NCBI GenBank assembly: GCA_023415055.1 | Contig: JAEZLZ010000055.1 | Coordinates: forward strand, 1 to 15,756 | Source: Bacillota bacterium | GTDB lineage: Bacteria; Bacillota; Clostridia; Lachnospirales; Lachnospiraceae | Reading direction: 5' to 3' | Length of the DNA stretch: 15,756 nt | In this document: piece after piece, positions 6,360-14,558 of the stretch | Layout of the letters: the number at the start of each line of letters is the position of its first letter | Numbering within the stretch: position 1 is the stretch's first letter | Notes under the pieces: generated by a model | Told to the model about the DNA's origin: nothing | The model's input: the letters and a program-made list of their open reading frames with translations, nothing else | Database searches by the model: none | Position numbers and translations under genes: made by a program

Positions 6360-6661
6360 TTATGATACTTTTACCGGTTTTCCGGTTCTGGCAGACTCAT
6401 AAATAGCTAATATGATAGTTTTCTTACTCTACATAGGCGGTCACATCGTCCTCAACCTCGATGTCATGGTATTTACCGAAGCCGCAGAAGGCCCTGACGC
6501 GTTTTGGCATTCCACTGGTCCATTGCCACAAATCAAGCTGGATCCTGGTTTAGCAGGACGCCTCCTCCTTCACCGGCCCAGGTAGCTCTCCAGCTGCTGG
6601 AGTTGTAATAGCTCTGCGGACGGTACCAATCGGTGATGATCCAGTTTGTCCGGCGTATTCT
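6360..6661 (-). pseudogene. Decayed Gfo/Idh/MocA-family dehydrogenase
   Basis: Three segments in three different frames match one family of NAD(P)-dependent sugar dehydrogenases. First comes IRRTNWIITDWYRPQSYY through SSSWRATWAGEGGGVLLNQ (6661 to about 6548). After a small deletion comes QLDLWQWTSGMPKRVRAFCG and FGKYHDIEVEDDVTAYVE (6540-6427), followed by a stop. The normal C-terminal end LAIYESARTGKPVKVS and stop follow at 6410-6360. The N-terminal Rossmann domain and about 100 residues before the C-terminus are gone. It lies directly behind the second TIM-barrel gene, and an AGGAGG site remains between them, so it was probably the next gene of that operon. Confidence 0.85.
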
Positions 6662-6678
6662 GCCAAGCTAAATTCCTC

Positions 6679-7452
6679 CTAAAATTTGCAGCCCATGGCT
6701 GCAAGGTTATTTCTGCTTATCTGAAGCGATTCAAAAGGATCTCTCTGACATACATCCTGCTCAACAGCACACCATTTTGCATCTATTTCCATGCTGGCTG
6801 CAAGGATACCCTTCCAGTTTAAATTACCTTCTCCAACCTCAGCCATAATCGGCTGGTTTTGATCCCCAAGAGCCATATCCTTATAATGAACCACATCCAT
6901 CCGGCCCTTCATTTTTTTAATCCATTCTACCGGATCGGCACCTCCGGCCTGTACCCAATAGGTATCAAGCTCAAATTGCAGAGCATCAGGATCGCTTTCC
7001 TCAAAAAGGATCTGCATTCCGGTTATATTTCCCTGTTTTTTGAACTCAAAACTATGATTATGGTAGATTAAAGTCAACCCGCTCTTGGCAAGCTGCCTTC
7101 CGTATTCAGAGGCTTCCTTCGCAAATCTGGCATATCCGCCCTGGTCTGCCCTATAAATCTCCGGCATACTTCCGATCCCCACGTAGCTGCAGTTCCACAG
7201 CTTATGTTGTGAAATTACACTTTCAAGGTTGTTTTGCAGACGGTCAAAGCCGATATGGGTTGCACAGATGATAAGATCATGCCGGTCGGCGCATTCTTTT
7301 ACAAATTCCGGCTCTATGGGACCGATTCCGGATACCTGCACGGCATTGTAACCGATGTTCTTTACTTTTTCTAGGGTCTTATTCAGACCTTCCTCGGTTT
7401 TTGTATATTCTCTGAGTGTAAATAATTGTGCGGCAATTATCGGTTCGTTCAT
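6679..7452 (-). CDS. Sugar phosphate isomerase/epimerase, TIM barrel (second copy)
   Basis: A protein of 257 residues of the xylose-isomerase-like TIM-barrel superfamily, resembling IolE/hydroxypyruvate-isomerase type enzymes. Visible motifs are AAQLFTLREY at the N-terminus, LIYHNHSFEF with His131, His133 and Glu136, FELDTYW with Asp163, VVHYKDM with His189 near the metal site, and AVEQD with Glu231. The ATG at 7452 has AAAAGGAG seven bases upstream. A decayed Gfo/Idh/MocA dehydrogenase follows on the same strand, a pairing common in inositol- and keto-sugar catabolism. With that partner broken, the pathway step is probably lost or supplied from elsewhere. The exact substrate is unknown. Confidence 0.87.
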   Translation of the reverse strand: MNEPIIAAQLFTLREYTKTEEGLNKTLEKVKNIGYNAVQVSGIGPIEPEFVKECADRHDLIICATHIGFDRLQNNLESVISQHKLWNCSYVGIGSMPEIYRADQGGYARFAKEASEYGRQLAKSGLTLIYHNHSFEFKKQGNITGMQILFEESDPDALQFELDTYWVQAGGADPVEWIKKMKGRMDVVHYKDMALGDQNQPIMAEVGEGNLNWKGILAASMEIDAKWCAVEQDVCQRDPFESLQISRNNLAAMGCKF

Positions 7453-7609
7453 AATATTACTCCTTTTCCTGTATTGTTGTATTTCATTACTTCAATCGGT
7501 AAGCTGAAACGTCATATCTACGCAGTAATGAATTTATTTTATTATAGAATAGCAAGCCGGAATATTCTTCGGTTTTCTTGCCATAAATATTGCAAATATT
7601 GCTTTATGA

Positions 7610-7859
7610 AACTTCTCATGTTTTTATGAGCGCAACGAATGGAGCGATCTCCAACTCGGGGTTCATCTACATTCCAGTAGCATTCCGGCATCGGTATTGG
7701 AATTTTTTAAACACACTACAGCAACAGAAATTATACCGCTTTCCATTGATCATGACAGCCCCTTCGGATTTACTGCCAAGCTCAGTGTTACTTTTGACCA
7801 AGAACAGGCGGGACGGTCTGTTAATTTATATTAATGGCAATATAGTATTAACTAAATAA
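7610..7859 (+). pseudogene. Relic of the C-terminal part of a secreted protein
   Basis: An open frame without a start or ribosome binding site reads NEWSDLQLGVHLHSSSIPAS, EIIPLSIDHDSPFGFTAKLS and VTFDQEQAGRSVNLY (to 7834). After a frame change it continues INGNIVLTK to the stop at 7857-7859. The pattern of a beta-rich segment ending in 'AGRSVNLYY' resembles C-terminal modules of extracellular proteins in Lachnospiraceae. The assignment is by resemblance only; that it is a relic and not an intact gene is supported by the frame change and missing start. Confidence 0.5.
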
Positions 7860-7868
7860 GATATATAT

Positions 7869-7922
7869 GAAAAGAACCAAAGAATTATAAATATTTTGAT
7901 ACGGTCCCACTGGTTCTCTTTC
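7869..7922 (+). terminator. Weak terminator-like hairpin
   Basis: GAAAAGAACCA (7869-7879) can pair with TGGTTCT and TTTC (7911-7922, one bulged C) across a 31-base loop, followed by a T-rich but interrupted tract. It may end transcripts of the relic before the GH88 gene. Confidence 0.3.
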
Positions 7923-8080
7923 TTTGCTATGTTTTCATTGGTGTTCTGTAAATTGGATAACTATAGCTGGATAAGTTAGTTCTTTAATATAATAAGACAT
8001 TACAATATGCGTATAAATGGATTAGGGTAATATGTGTATTGCATATGCCGGAGAGTGCTTGTGCAAAGAAAGGAATGATT

Positions 8081-9253
8081 ATGGAACGATTGTCTTGGGC
8101 GGTATCTGTCGCTGAGAAGATTAAGAAGAAATATCCAGAGGTTGTTAAAAGAAATAAGGGGAAGGTGCCATATACCGCGGTAAACGGGATCTTTGATGAC
8201 CAAACCGATAATCACATTGGTTGGTGGACAAACGGATTTTACGGGGGAATGCTCTGGCAACTCTACCATGTAACTAGTCAGCAGGACTATTTGGAAGCTG
8301 CGGAAGAACTGGAGAATAAGTTAGATGCTGTTCTGATGAATTACGATGAAATGGATCACGACAGCGGCTTTCGGTTTCTTCCGACAGCGGTTGCCGATTT
8401 CCGGATGACAGGGAAGGAAGCATCCAGAAACCGTGGGCTCTTGGCGGCGGCGAATATGGCGGGGCGCTTCAATCCACAGGGTAATTATATCCGCGCCTGG
8501 AATGACAGCGGAAGCGGTAACAAAGCCTGTTGGGCAATCATTGACTGCATGATGAACCTGCCGTTGCTGTATTGGGCATCGGAGATTACAAATGATGCCA
8601 GATTCTATAATATTGCAATTCGTCATGCCGATACAGCTATGAAGTATTTTATCCGCGAGAATGGTTCGGCAAGACATATTGTGGAATTCGATTCGAAGAC
8701 CGGTGACTTTGTGCAGGACTTCGGCGGTCAGGGCTATGAGAAGGGCTCCTCCTGGACCAGAGGTCAGGCATGGGCATTATACGGATTCACGTTAAGCTAT
8801 ATACATACTAATGACAGAAACTATCTGAATACGGCAAGACGTGTAGCTACATACTTTATCTCGAATATACCGGATAATGGTCTGATTCCGGTCGACTTTT
8901 GTCAGCCAGCGGATTTTACGAAGGAAGATTCCAGTGCCAGTGCGATCGCTGCCAGCGGTCTTCTGCTGCTGTCACAGATATTATCCGGTCGACAGGAGCT
9001 TGTGGGCGGACGTAAGAATCCATTTACAGAAGTTGCCTGCGAAGAGGCAGAGGCTGCAGAGAATGCTGCGATAAAGCTTCTGAAAGCACTGGATGAGAAT
9101 AGATGCAGTTGGGAATCCGACAGGGATGAACTGCTGGAGAAATGTTCTGCGGCATTCCATGATGAGAAGCATGAGTTTCCAATCATCTATGGAGATTATT
9201 ATTTCATTGAAGCGATTTTCCGCCTGACAGGTGAAGAATTTTTTGTTTGGTAA
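8081..9253 (+). CDS. Unsaturated glucuronyl hydrolase, GH88 family
   Basis: A cytoplasmic enzyme of 390 residues with no signal peptide. It hydrolyses the terminal 4,5-unsaturated uronic acid left on oligosaccharides by polysaccharide lyases, using the family's vinyl-ether hydration mechanism. The (alpha/alpha)6-barrel signatures are present: GWWTNGFYGGMLW (47-59), DHDSGFRFLPTAV, IIDCMMNLPLLYWA, and SSWTRGQAWALYGF. The two conserved acidic residues are Asp94 (HDSGF) and Asp155 (IDCMMN). The ATG at 8081 is chosen because AAAGGA sits six bases upstream; earlier in-frame starts lack a site. Together with the downstream importer it points to use of lyase products of uronate-containing polysaccharides such as glycosaminoglycans. 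The polysaccharide itself is not identified and no lyase is encoded here. Confidence 0.93.
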   Translation: MERLSWAVSVAEKIKKKYPEVVKRNKGKVPYTAVNGIFDDQTDNHIGWWTNGFYGGMLWQLYHVTSQQDYLEAAEELENKLDAVLMNYDEMDHDSGFRFLPTAVADFRMTGKEASRNRGLLAAANMAGRFNPQGNYIRAWNDSGSGNKACWAIIDCMMNLPLLYWASEITNDARFYNIAIRHADTAMKYFIRENGSARHIVEFDSKTGDFVQDFGGQGYEKGSSWTRGQAWALYGFTLSYIHTNDRNYLNTARRVATYFISNIPDNGLIPVDFCQPADFTKEDSSASAIAASGLLLLSQILSGRQELVGGRKNPFTEVACEEAEAAENAAIKLLKALDENRCSWESDRDELLEKCSAAFHDEKHEFPIIYGDYYFIEAIFRLTGEEFFVW

Positions 9254-9271
9254 GGAGTAGGTAATGGTATA

Positions 9272-9327
9272 TCAGGAAGGCTATGCGATCAACCGTGAAA
9301 TTATGGTTGATTGCATAGCCTTCCTGA
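9272..9327. repeat. 23-bp inverted repeat (strong hairpin) behind GH88
   Basis: Left arm 9272-9294 (TCAGGAAGGCTATGCGATCA plus ACC) pairs with right arm 9305-9327 with a single G-T position, around a 10-base loop. It lies between the ends of two convergent genes. There is no T-tract on either side, so it is not a standard rho-independent terminator; it may protect mRNA ends or assist termination. A short frame with a good AAGGAG site, 9264-9350 (28 codons, MVYQEGYAINREIM...), runs through it, and the same frame stays open past that TAG for about 30 more codons. Confidence 0.7.
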
Positions 9328-9496
9328 ACTATACGGTAGGTGACGGCTAGGATCGTGATCGACAGAGCTTTGATTTTTATTCCGGTTTCTATGATCAATT
9401 CTCTCCGCCCGTACAGGCGGATTCCTGTGCGGGATCTCCATTGTGACTCGGAAAGGCTGTATTTGCCACGCGGCAACCGGCGAAAGAAGTAACATA

Positions 9497-10288
9497 TCAT
9501 ACCATTTCAAAGCAAGGCTGCACTTTCCTAAATTTAGCAGGCGTAATACCCTTTATATGCTTGAATTGTCTGAAGAAGTGTACACTATTAGAATAGCCGC
9601 AGACTTCCGCAACTTGTTCAACCGGAAGATCTGTAGTCTGAAGTAAAATTTCTGCATATGAAATTCGCATCCGAATTAGATCATTCTGAAAGGAAATTCC
9701 AAAAAGTTGAGAATATAAGTGTTGGAAATAGGAAGTGCTGATGCAAAGCTCCGCTGCATGTTTGCTTATTGAGTGATCATCCATAAGTGTATTCTGCATC
9801 TGCAGACGCAGTTGTTTGAACTTTTGTGAGTACGGACTGGCGCCTTCGATATTTTCCTGTGAATGATAGGCAGCAGCCAGATGGTTCAAAAGAACAGAGA
9901 AAAGAGCATTTATATTACTATCTGCATATATGGAGGAGGTATAAGCCTGCTCCCATAAAAGCTGTCTGATCAGAGTGGCGCAGGTCTCTAAATCATCTAG
10001 CTCAAAAGGGACATTACATTTAAGCGAATCCGGAAGTGTCTCCCCATTTTCAAGCTGGAAGTGGATCCAGTCATCTGTGTATTTACCGTTTGGATCGTAG
10101 TACATATAATGCGCTTTAGGCGCGATGATGATGGCATGCCCCGGTTCTAACAGATAATGCACATCGTTAATCCAGTATTCCCCTTTGCTACGGAGTAGAA
10201 GTATAACATGATTCTCCTGTCCGTATGGACGTGATAAAACAAAAGACGCTTCATGTCTGGACGCACAACCACCTCTTAGAATCTGCAT
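9497..10288 (-). CDS. AraC-family transcriptional regulator (second copy)
   Basis: A protein of 263 residues. The N-terminal half is an AraC cupin sensor (YWINDVHYLLEPGHAIIIAP near 38-57, then HYMYYDPNGKYTDDWIHF). The C-terminal 100 residues hold two helix-turn-helix motifs, with SKHAAELCISTSYFQHLYSQ and the signature VCGYSNSVHFFRQFKHIKGI TP. The ATG at 10288 is chosen, with AAGGAG ten bases upstream; a TTG two codons earlier would be too close to the site. The gene is divergent from the binding-protein operon at 10530 and convergent with GH88, a position typical of the local regulator of an uptake operon. It is clearly a different protein from the regulator at 5508. Confidence 0.9.
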   Translation of the reverse strand: MQILRGGCASRHEASFVLSRPYGQENHVILLLRSKGEYWINDVHYLLEPGHAIIIAPKAHYMYYDPNGKYTDDWIHFQLENGETLPDSLKCNVPFELDDLETCATLIRQLLWEQAYTSSIYADSNINALFSVLLNHLAAAYHSQENIEGASPYSQKFKQLRLQMQNTLMDDHSISKHAAELCISTSYFQHLYSQLFGISFQNDLIRMRISYAEILLQTTDLPVEQVAEVCGYSNSVHFFRQFKHIKGITPAKFRKVQPCFEMV

Positions 10289-10529
10289 CTTCAAGCAACT
10301 CCTTATATTACCAATTTATGTATAACTTTTTGCACGATATGTTAGTTTTTATGATTTATAAGTCATTATATATAATATCTAGAGGATGTACAATATACAA
10401 TGTTAATAAATAATATTTCAGAATCGTTCATTCTACTGGCAATATAGCCAAAACAAGATAGTACAGGGGGTAAGACTCAGGACGATCTGAATTTGCACAA
10501 AAGTTTAGTTTCATTACAAGGAGGAAATG

Positions 10530-12221
10530 ATGAAAAAAAATTTATTAAAGCTTATCAGTATGTTCACTGTAGCTGCAATTCTACTTTCAGGATGCAGTTC
10601 AAAGCCATCTACAGATTCCAGCTCTGAATCTGGTACATCAACACCTACTACCTCTGCATCTGATACATCCAATGCTGATGCATCAAATACGGAATCTGCC
10701 AGCATTACCTATCCATTAAACAGTGATAAAACTGTTAGTTGGTACGCACAGGATGCGCTTTTGGTACATGAGAAATTTGCAGATGTATCTGAGTCTCCCT
10801 TCCATACCGGTCTAGCCAAGAAAGTGGGAGTAAACCTTGACTGGTTATTTCCGACGACCGGTTCTGATGTCGGTACCTTTACAACTACTTTGTTTGCAGA
10901 CCCTTCCAACCTACCAAATATTATGACAGGCTATTTTATGGATAATGCGAATCAGTACCTGGAGGACGAGATAATCTGGGATCTGACGGATTATATTCAA
11001 GAATATGCTCCGGATTATTATGCATGGCTGCAGACCAATCCCGCATATGATCGTGCGATGAAGACAGATGACGGTCAGTATTATGCTTTTGGCTTCTTCC
11101 GTGAAGACGGTGGTTGGAATGATTCTTTTCTGGGACCGGTCGTTCGTAAGGACTGGCTGGAAGAGTGCGGTTTGGAGATACCGAAGACAATTTCTGAATT
11201 CGAAAATGTACTTCGTGTATTCAATGAAAAATATGGTGCAACCTTAGATTCATCATACCTCAACAGATACAAATTTGTGGGCCTTGCTGGTGCATTCGGT
11301 GCTTATGGAAATGCTGATGCCGGGTGGGGCTGGTATATCAAGGACGATAAAGTCAATTTTGGTATGGCACAGCCGGAGTGGCGTAATTATATCAGCTGGC
11401 AAAACAAGCTGTGGGAAGATGGTCTGATTGATCAAGATATGCTGACAGAGGATGATACTACAATCAAGAACAAGATTCATAATGATCTGTGTGGTGTTGC
11501 TATTACATCCATGGGACAGTTAAATATCTGGAATAAAGAGCGTGTAGCTAATGGCCAGAGTGAGGTATGGATTGGTGTTCCTTACCCGACAGCGGATGAT
11601 GGAAGTCTTTCTTCCGTATACGGTGGCCTTGGTATTGGTACACAGGTCACAGTCATCACAAAAACAGCTGATGAGGAAACATTAAAGACCTGTCTGCAGC
11701 TTCTGAATTATGCATACACTGAAGAGGGTAGCTTATACTGGAACTATGGTGAGGAAGGTGTTTCCTGGGAGTATGACGAGAATGGCGTTCCGAAATTTAC
11801 CAGCCTTGTTACTGATGACATGGACACAGACCCGATGACCAAATACAATGGTACTACTTGGGCAGGTCCTGATATCCAGGCAACTAACCTGTTATATCTG
11901 AAGAATGGCCAGTCTGCTATTGATGCAAACAACACATGGTTCTATATCTATGATGATAAAGCAAAGAACGAGGCTGTTACTGGTGGTTGGAGATGGCCTG
12001 TAGGCATAACCTTTACAACAGAAGAGGCAGATGAACTCGATGAAATAGCACAGAATATTCCGACTTTTGTGAGCGAGAGCTTTGCTTCATTCTTAACCGG
12101 AACCCAGGATATTAATGATGATGCTACTTGGAATAAGTATCTAGAAGATTTGGAATCGTATAATTTATCTCGTATACTTGAGATTCGTCAGAATTGCTAC
12201 GATCGTTATAAGGCGCGTTAA
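10530..12221 (+). CDS. Sugar ABC transporter substrate-binding lipoprotein, LplA/YtcQ type
   Basis: A protein of 563 residues anchored outside the membrane. It has a lipoprotein signal peptide (KKNLLKLISMFTVAAI then lipobox LLSGC, with Cys22 as the lipidated residue). A Ser/Thr-rich spacer to about residue 50 precedes a large periplasmic-binding-protein type 2 fold of family 1 (CUT1), of the long kind that accompanies LplB/LplC permeases and binds oligosaccharides. Of the two adjacent ATGs, the one at 10530 is preferred because AAGGAGG (10518-10524) is then five bases away. It is followed by an intercistronic hairpin and two permease genes. Binding of unsaturated uronyl oligosaccharides is inferred from the GH88 gene nearby. 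Confidence 0.9.
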   Translation: MKKNLLKLISMFTVAAILLSGCSSKPSTDSSSESGTSTPTTSASDTSNADASNTESASITYPLNSDKTVSWYAQDALLVHEKFADVSESPFHTGLAKKVGVNLDWLFPTTGSDVGTFTTTLFADPSNLPNIMTGYFMDNANQYLEDEIIWDLTDYIQEYAPDYYAWLQTNPAYDRAMKTDDGQYYAFGFFREDGGWNDSFLGPVVRKDWLEECGLEIPKTISEFENVLRVFNEKYGATLDSSYLNRYKFVGLAGAFGAYGNADAGWGWYIKDDKVNFGMAQPEWRNYISWQNKLWEDGLIDQDMLTEDDTTIKNKIHNDLCGVAITSMGQLNIWNKERVANGQSEVWIGVPYPTADDGSLSSVYGGLGIGTQVTVITKTADEETLKTCLQLLNYAYTEEGSLYWNYGEEGVSWEYDENGVPKFTSLVTDDMDTDPMTKYNGTTWAGPDIQATNLLYLKNGQSAIDANNTWFYIYDDKAKNEAVTGGWRWPVGITFTTEEADELDEIAQNIPTFVSESFASFLTGTQDINDDATWNKYLEDLESYNLSRILEIRQNCYDRYKAR

Positions 12222-12233
12222 TTAAACTTATTT

Positions 12234-12274
12234 CGGAAAGCAGTGAAGGACATTATGTCTTGCACTGCTTTCCG
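12234..12274 (+). terminator. Intercistronic hairpin between binding protein and permease genes
   Basis: CGGAAAGCAGTG (12234-12245) pairs perfectly with CACTGCTTTCCG (12263-12274) around a 17-base loop. The sequence after it, ATTAAATAATTT, is A/T-rich without a run of T. Such hairpins usually stabilise the upstream mRNA or partly terminate, giving more binding protein than permease. Confidence 0.65.
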
Positions 12275-12307
12275 ATTAAATAATTTGAGAACAGGAGGAT
12301 AACAGAG

Positions 12308-13267
12308 ATGCAGTCCAATGCTGCTAAAATAAAACAAACTTATACCTTCAGAAAGAGGTTATCTAGAGACTGGAATCTTAATAAATGGAAGTATATTATG
12401 ATCATCCCGGTTCTCGTTTATCTGGTATTGTTTTGCTACAAGCCGATGTATGGTCTGATTATAGCCTTCAAGGATTATAAGATTACACGAGGAATTCAGG
12501 GATCATCATGGGCGGATCCATGGTTCAAATGGTTCGTTAGCTTTATAACAGATCCTTATTTTCCGCGTATTATTAAAAATACATTTCTGCTAAGTGGGTT
12601 GACGATTGTCTTCAGTTTTCCGGCACCAATTATTCTGGCACTTCTTATTAACGAAGTTCGGAAGAATTCTTTTAAACGAACGGTTCAGACGATTACATAC
12701 ATGCCCTACTTTATTTCCATGGTTGTTCTATGTGCAATGATTAATGTCTATTGTAAACAGAATGGTCTCTTCTCACAGGTTGCCGTCTTTTTTGGCGGTA
12801 CAGCACAAAACTATCTTGCGGATCCGAAATATTTCCGTGTAATCTATGTTTTATCAGATATCTGGCAGAGAATTGGTTGGGATTCGATTATTTATCTGGC
12901 CGCACTTTCTTCTATTGATCAGGAGCAGTATGAGGCGGCGCGAGTCGATGGAGCTAATCGTTTACAACAAATGCTTAAAATTACGCTACCTGGGTTGTTG
13001 CCGACAATTGTCATGCTCTTCATTCTTCGTATGGGCGGAATTCTAAATGTGGGATATGAGAAAATCCTTCTTCTGTACAATCCGTCTACCTATGAAGTTG
13101 CCGATGTCATTTCGACTTATACCTATCGCCTGTCGTTTCCTACTAGTGGAACGCCTATGTATTCCAAGTCAACTGCCATTGGTCTGTTCAACACACTGGT
13201 CAATGTGTTCTTTCTTCTGATAACGAATGCTATTAGTAAGAAATCTACGGAATCTAGTCTGTTCTGA
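12308..13267 (+). CDS. Sugar ABC transporter permease, LplB/YteP type
   Basis: An inner membrane permease of 319 residues, CUT1 family, half of the translocation channel. Hydrophobic helices lie at about 28-50, 92-114, 128-148, 176-200, 228-244 and 288-310. The EAA loop that docks the ATPase is YEAARVDGANRLQQMLKITL (208-227). The N-terminal KYIMIIPVLVYLVLFCYKPM segment and PMYGLIIAFKDY are characteristic of LplB proteins. The ATG at 12308 has AGGAGG nine bases upstream. The gene is followed by its partner permease after 17 bases. Confidence 0.92.
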   Translation: MQSNAAKIKQTYTFRKRLSRDWNLNKWKYIMIIPVLVYLVLFCYKPMYGLIIAFKDYKITRGIQGSSWADPWFKWFVSFITDPYFPRIIKNTFLLSGLTIVFSFPAPIILALLINEVRKNSFKRTVQTITYMPYFISMVVLCAMINVYCKQNGLFSQVAVFFGGTAQNYLADPKYFRVIYVLSDIWQRIGWDSIIYLAALSSIDQEQYEAARVDGANRLQQMLKITLPGLLPTIVMLFILRMGGILNVGYEKILLLYNPSTYEVADVISTYTYRLSFPTSGTPMYSKSTAIGLFNTLVNVFFLLITNAISKKSTESSLF

Positions 13268-13284
13268 TAGGAGGGTAATCTAAT

Positions 13285-14190
13285 ATGAAAAAAAGTGATT
13301 CAAATAAAAGAAAAATGAAGGTATCTACAGGTGATAGGGCTTTTTCCATTGTCAACGCCATTATTCTGATTCTGCTTTGTATTGTGACGCTATATCCAAT
13401 CTGGTATATAGCGTGTGCATCAATGACATCAAATAGCTATCTGGTGTCGCATCCTGGTCTACTTCTATGGCCACATGGATTTACTCTGGGTTCCTTTAAG
13501 CTAGCACTGTCGCATCCATTACTTCTTTCCGGTTATAAGAATATTTTGATTGTTTTGGGTGTATCCCTTCCACTTAATATAATACTGACTATTTTTGCAG
13601 GCTATTTCATGGCATCAAAAGAAGTAATGTTTAAACCTATAGTCCTGTTTTTAATCCTATTCACCATGTTCTTCTCCGGTGGAATGATTCCTGCTTATCT
13701 GAATATCAGGAGTCTTGGATTATACAATTCTCTCGGGTCATTAATCCTGCCGGGAGCCTTGAGTGTATATAATGCAATCATTTGTAAAACAGCAATTGAA
13801 GCCATGCCGGAATCTATGAAGGAGTCAGCACATATCGATGGTGCAAACGATGTAACTATTTTATTCAAAATCGTGGTTCCGCTGATTAAGCCTACAATTG
13901 CTGTGCTTCTTCTCTACTATGGTGTTGCTCACTGGAATTCATGGTTTAACGCTTCCATCTATCTGCGTGATAATGATAAACTTCCAATCCAGAACATTAT
14001 GCGTTCGATCCTGATTGCTAATTCCAATGTCCTGAATTCTGCTGCTGCAAATAACGATCAGGTAAATCAGTTCGCGGAATCTATCAAGTATGCTACGATT
14101 ATGCTGACTACAATTCCTGTTTTGAGCATCTATCCGTTTGTACAGAAGTATTTCGTAAAGGGCGTTATGATCGGTGCTGTAAAGGGATAA
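13285..14190 (+). CDS. Sugar ABC transporter permease, LplC/YtcP type
   Basis: The second permease, 301 residues, about six membrane helices (22-46, 84-109, 116-136, 143-165, 203-216 and 270-285). The EAA loop is PESMKESAHIDGANDVTILF (175-194), and the FSGGMIPAYL segment is typical of this subfamily. A ribosome binding site (AGGAGGG) lies in the short gap after the first permease, so the two are translated from one mRNA. No ATPase gene follows; importers of this type usually share an MsmX-like ATPase encoded elsewhere. The operon ends here. Confidence 0.92.
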   Translation: MKKSDSNKRKMKVSTGDRAFSIVNAIILILLCIVTLYPIWYIACASMTSNSYLVSHPGLLLWPHGFTLGSFKLALSHPLLLSGYKNILIVLGVSLPLNIILTIFAGYFMASKEVMFKPIVLFLILFTMFFSGGMIPAYLNIRSLGLYNSLGSLILPGALSVYNAIICKTAIEAMPESMKESAHIDGANDVTILFKIVVPLIKPTIAVLLLYYGVAHWNSWFNASIYLRDNDKLPIQNIMRSILIANSNVLNSAAANNDQVNQFAESIKYATIMLTTIPVLSIYPFVQKYFVKGVMIGAVKG

Positions 14191-14369
14191 TGTAAACAAT
14201 TATTCTATACAAATGATACTTTTTTAAGCAAAGTTTCTAATAATAGGTGATCAGGGTGTAGACCCTCTATACTTCTGTTACAATTTAATATTGATTACGT
14301 TCTTGATTACACTTTAAAAGATGATGTACGGAATGCCCTTTCTATCAATATTTTTTAGACGGTGTATGG

Positions 14370-14391
14370 TTCGATTCCCGTTATCCGCTTA
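14370..14391 (+). repeat. tRNA-3'-end-like fragment, right copy of a direct repeat
   Basis: TTCGATTCCCGTTATCCGCT plus TA resembles the 3' end of a glycine-type tRNA (T-loop through acceptor). The bases upstream do not complete the T-stem beyond two pairs, and no anticodon arm is present. It matches 19 of 22 bases at 4381-4402, in the same orientation. Confidence 0.4.
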
Positions 14392-14395
14392 GATG

Positions 14396-14449
14396 AAAAG
14401 AGGCTGTTTCAAAACTAATTGATTAATTAGTGGAGAAACAGCCTCTTTT
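14396..14449 (+). terminator. Strong terminator ending the transport operon region
   Basis: A perfect 15-base stem, AAAAGAGGCTGTTTC (14396-14410) with GAAACAGCCTCTTTT (14435-14449), contains an inner CTAATT/AATTAG hairpin. The A-run and T-run on the two sides allow it to work in both directions. Confidence 0.8.
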
Positions 14450-14558
14450 ATATTTAGACTAATAACATAAAGAATTGAAAACTGTAATAAATAAGCAAGA
14501 ATTGTGCTCACCCTTACTTCTACTCAATCATAATGATTTAACAGAAAATCTACTCTCC

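Larger units (their letters stand above)
7453..8080. other. Long intergenic stretch with a gene relic
   Basis: Apart from the coding relic at 7610-7859 and a weak hairpin at 7869-7922, no gene is seen. The last 150 bases before the GH88 gene must hold its promoter, but I find no hexamer pair close to consensus. Confidence 0.5.
14191..14558. other. Gene-free stretch: second fragment resembling a tRNA 3' end and operon terminator
   Basis: No gene is seen. It contains a short AGGGT/ACCCT hairpin near 14254-14267, two TTGATTAC words near 14290-14312, the tRNA-like fragment at 14370-14391 and a strong terminator at 14396-14449. Bases 14450-14558 show nothing recognisable. Confidence 0.5.

Noticed and set aside
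7426..7629. Plus-strand open frame opposite the start of the second TIM-barrel gene
   Set aside because: No ribosome binding site, implausible composition, and it overlaps a gene with a good start on the other strand.
8321..8677. Long minus-strand open frame inside the GH88 gene (and similar ones at 8902-9186 and 8981-9172)
   Set aside because: They lie opposite a well-supported gene, have no ribosome binding site, and their composition follows from the codon pattern of the plus strand.
9204..9500. Minus-strand open frame between the GH88 and AraC genes
   Set aside because: It overlaps the end of GH88, crosses the long inverted repeat, and has no ribosome binding site or recognisable protein pattern.
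10289..10529. Catabolite-repression site or clear promoter before the binding-protein gene
   Set aside because: A TATAAT exists at 10371-10376 but no acceptable -35 box lies 16-18 bases before it, and no operator close to the cre consensus was seen.
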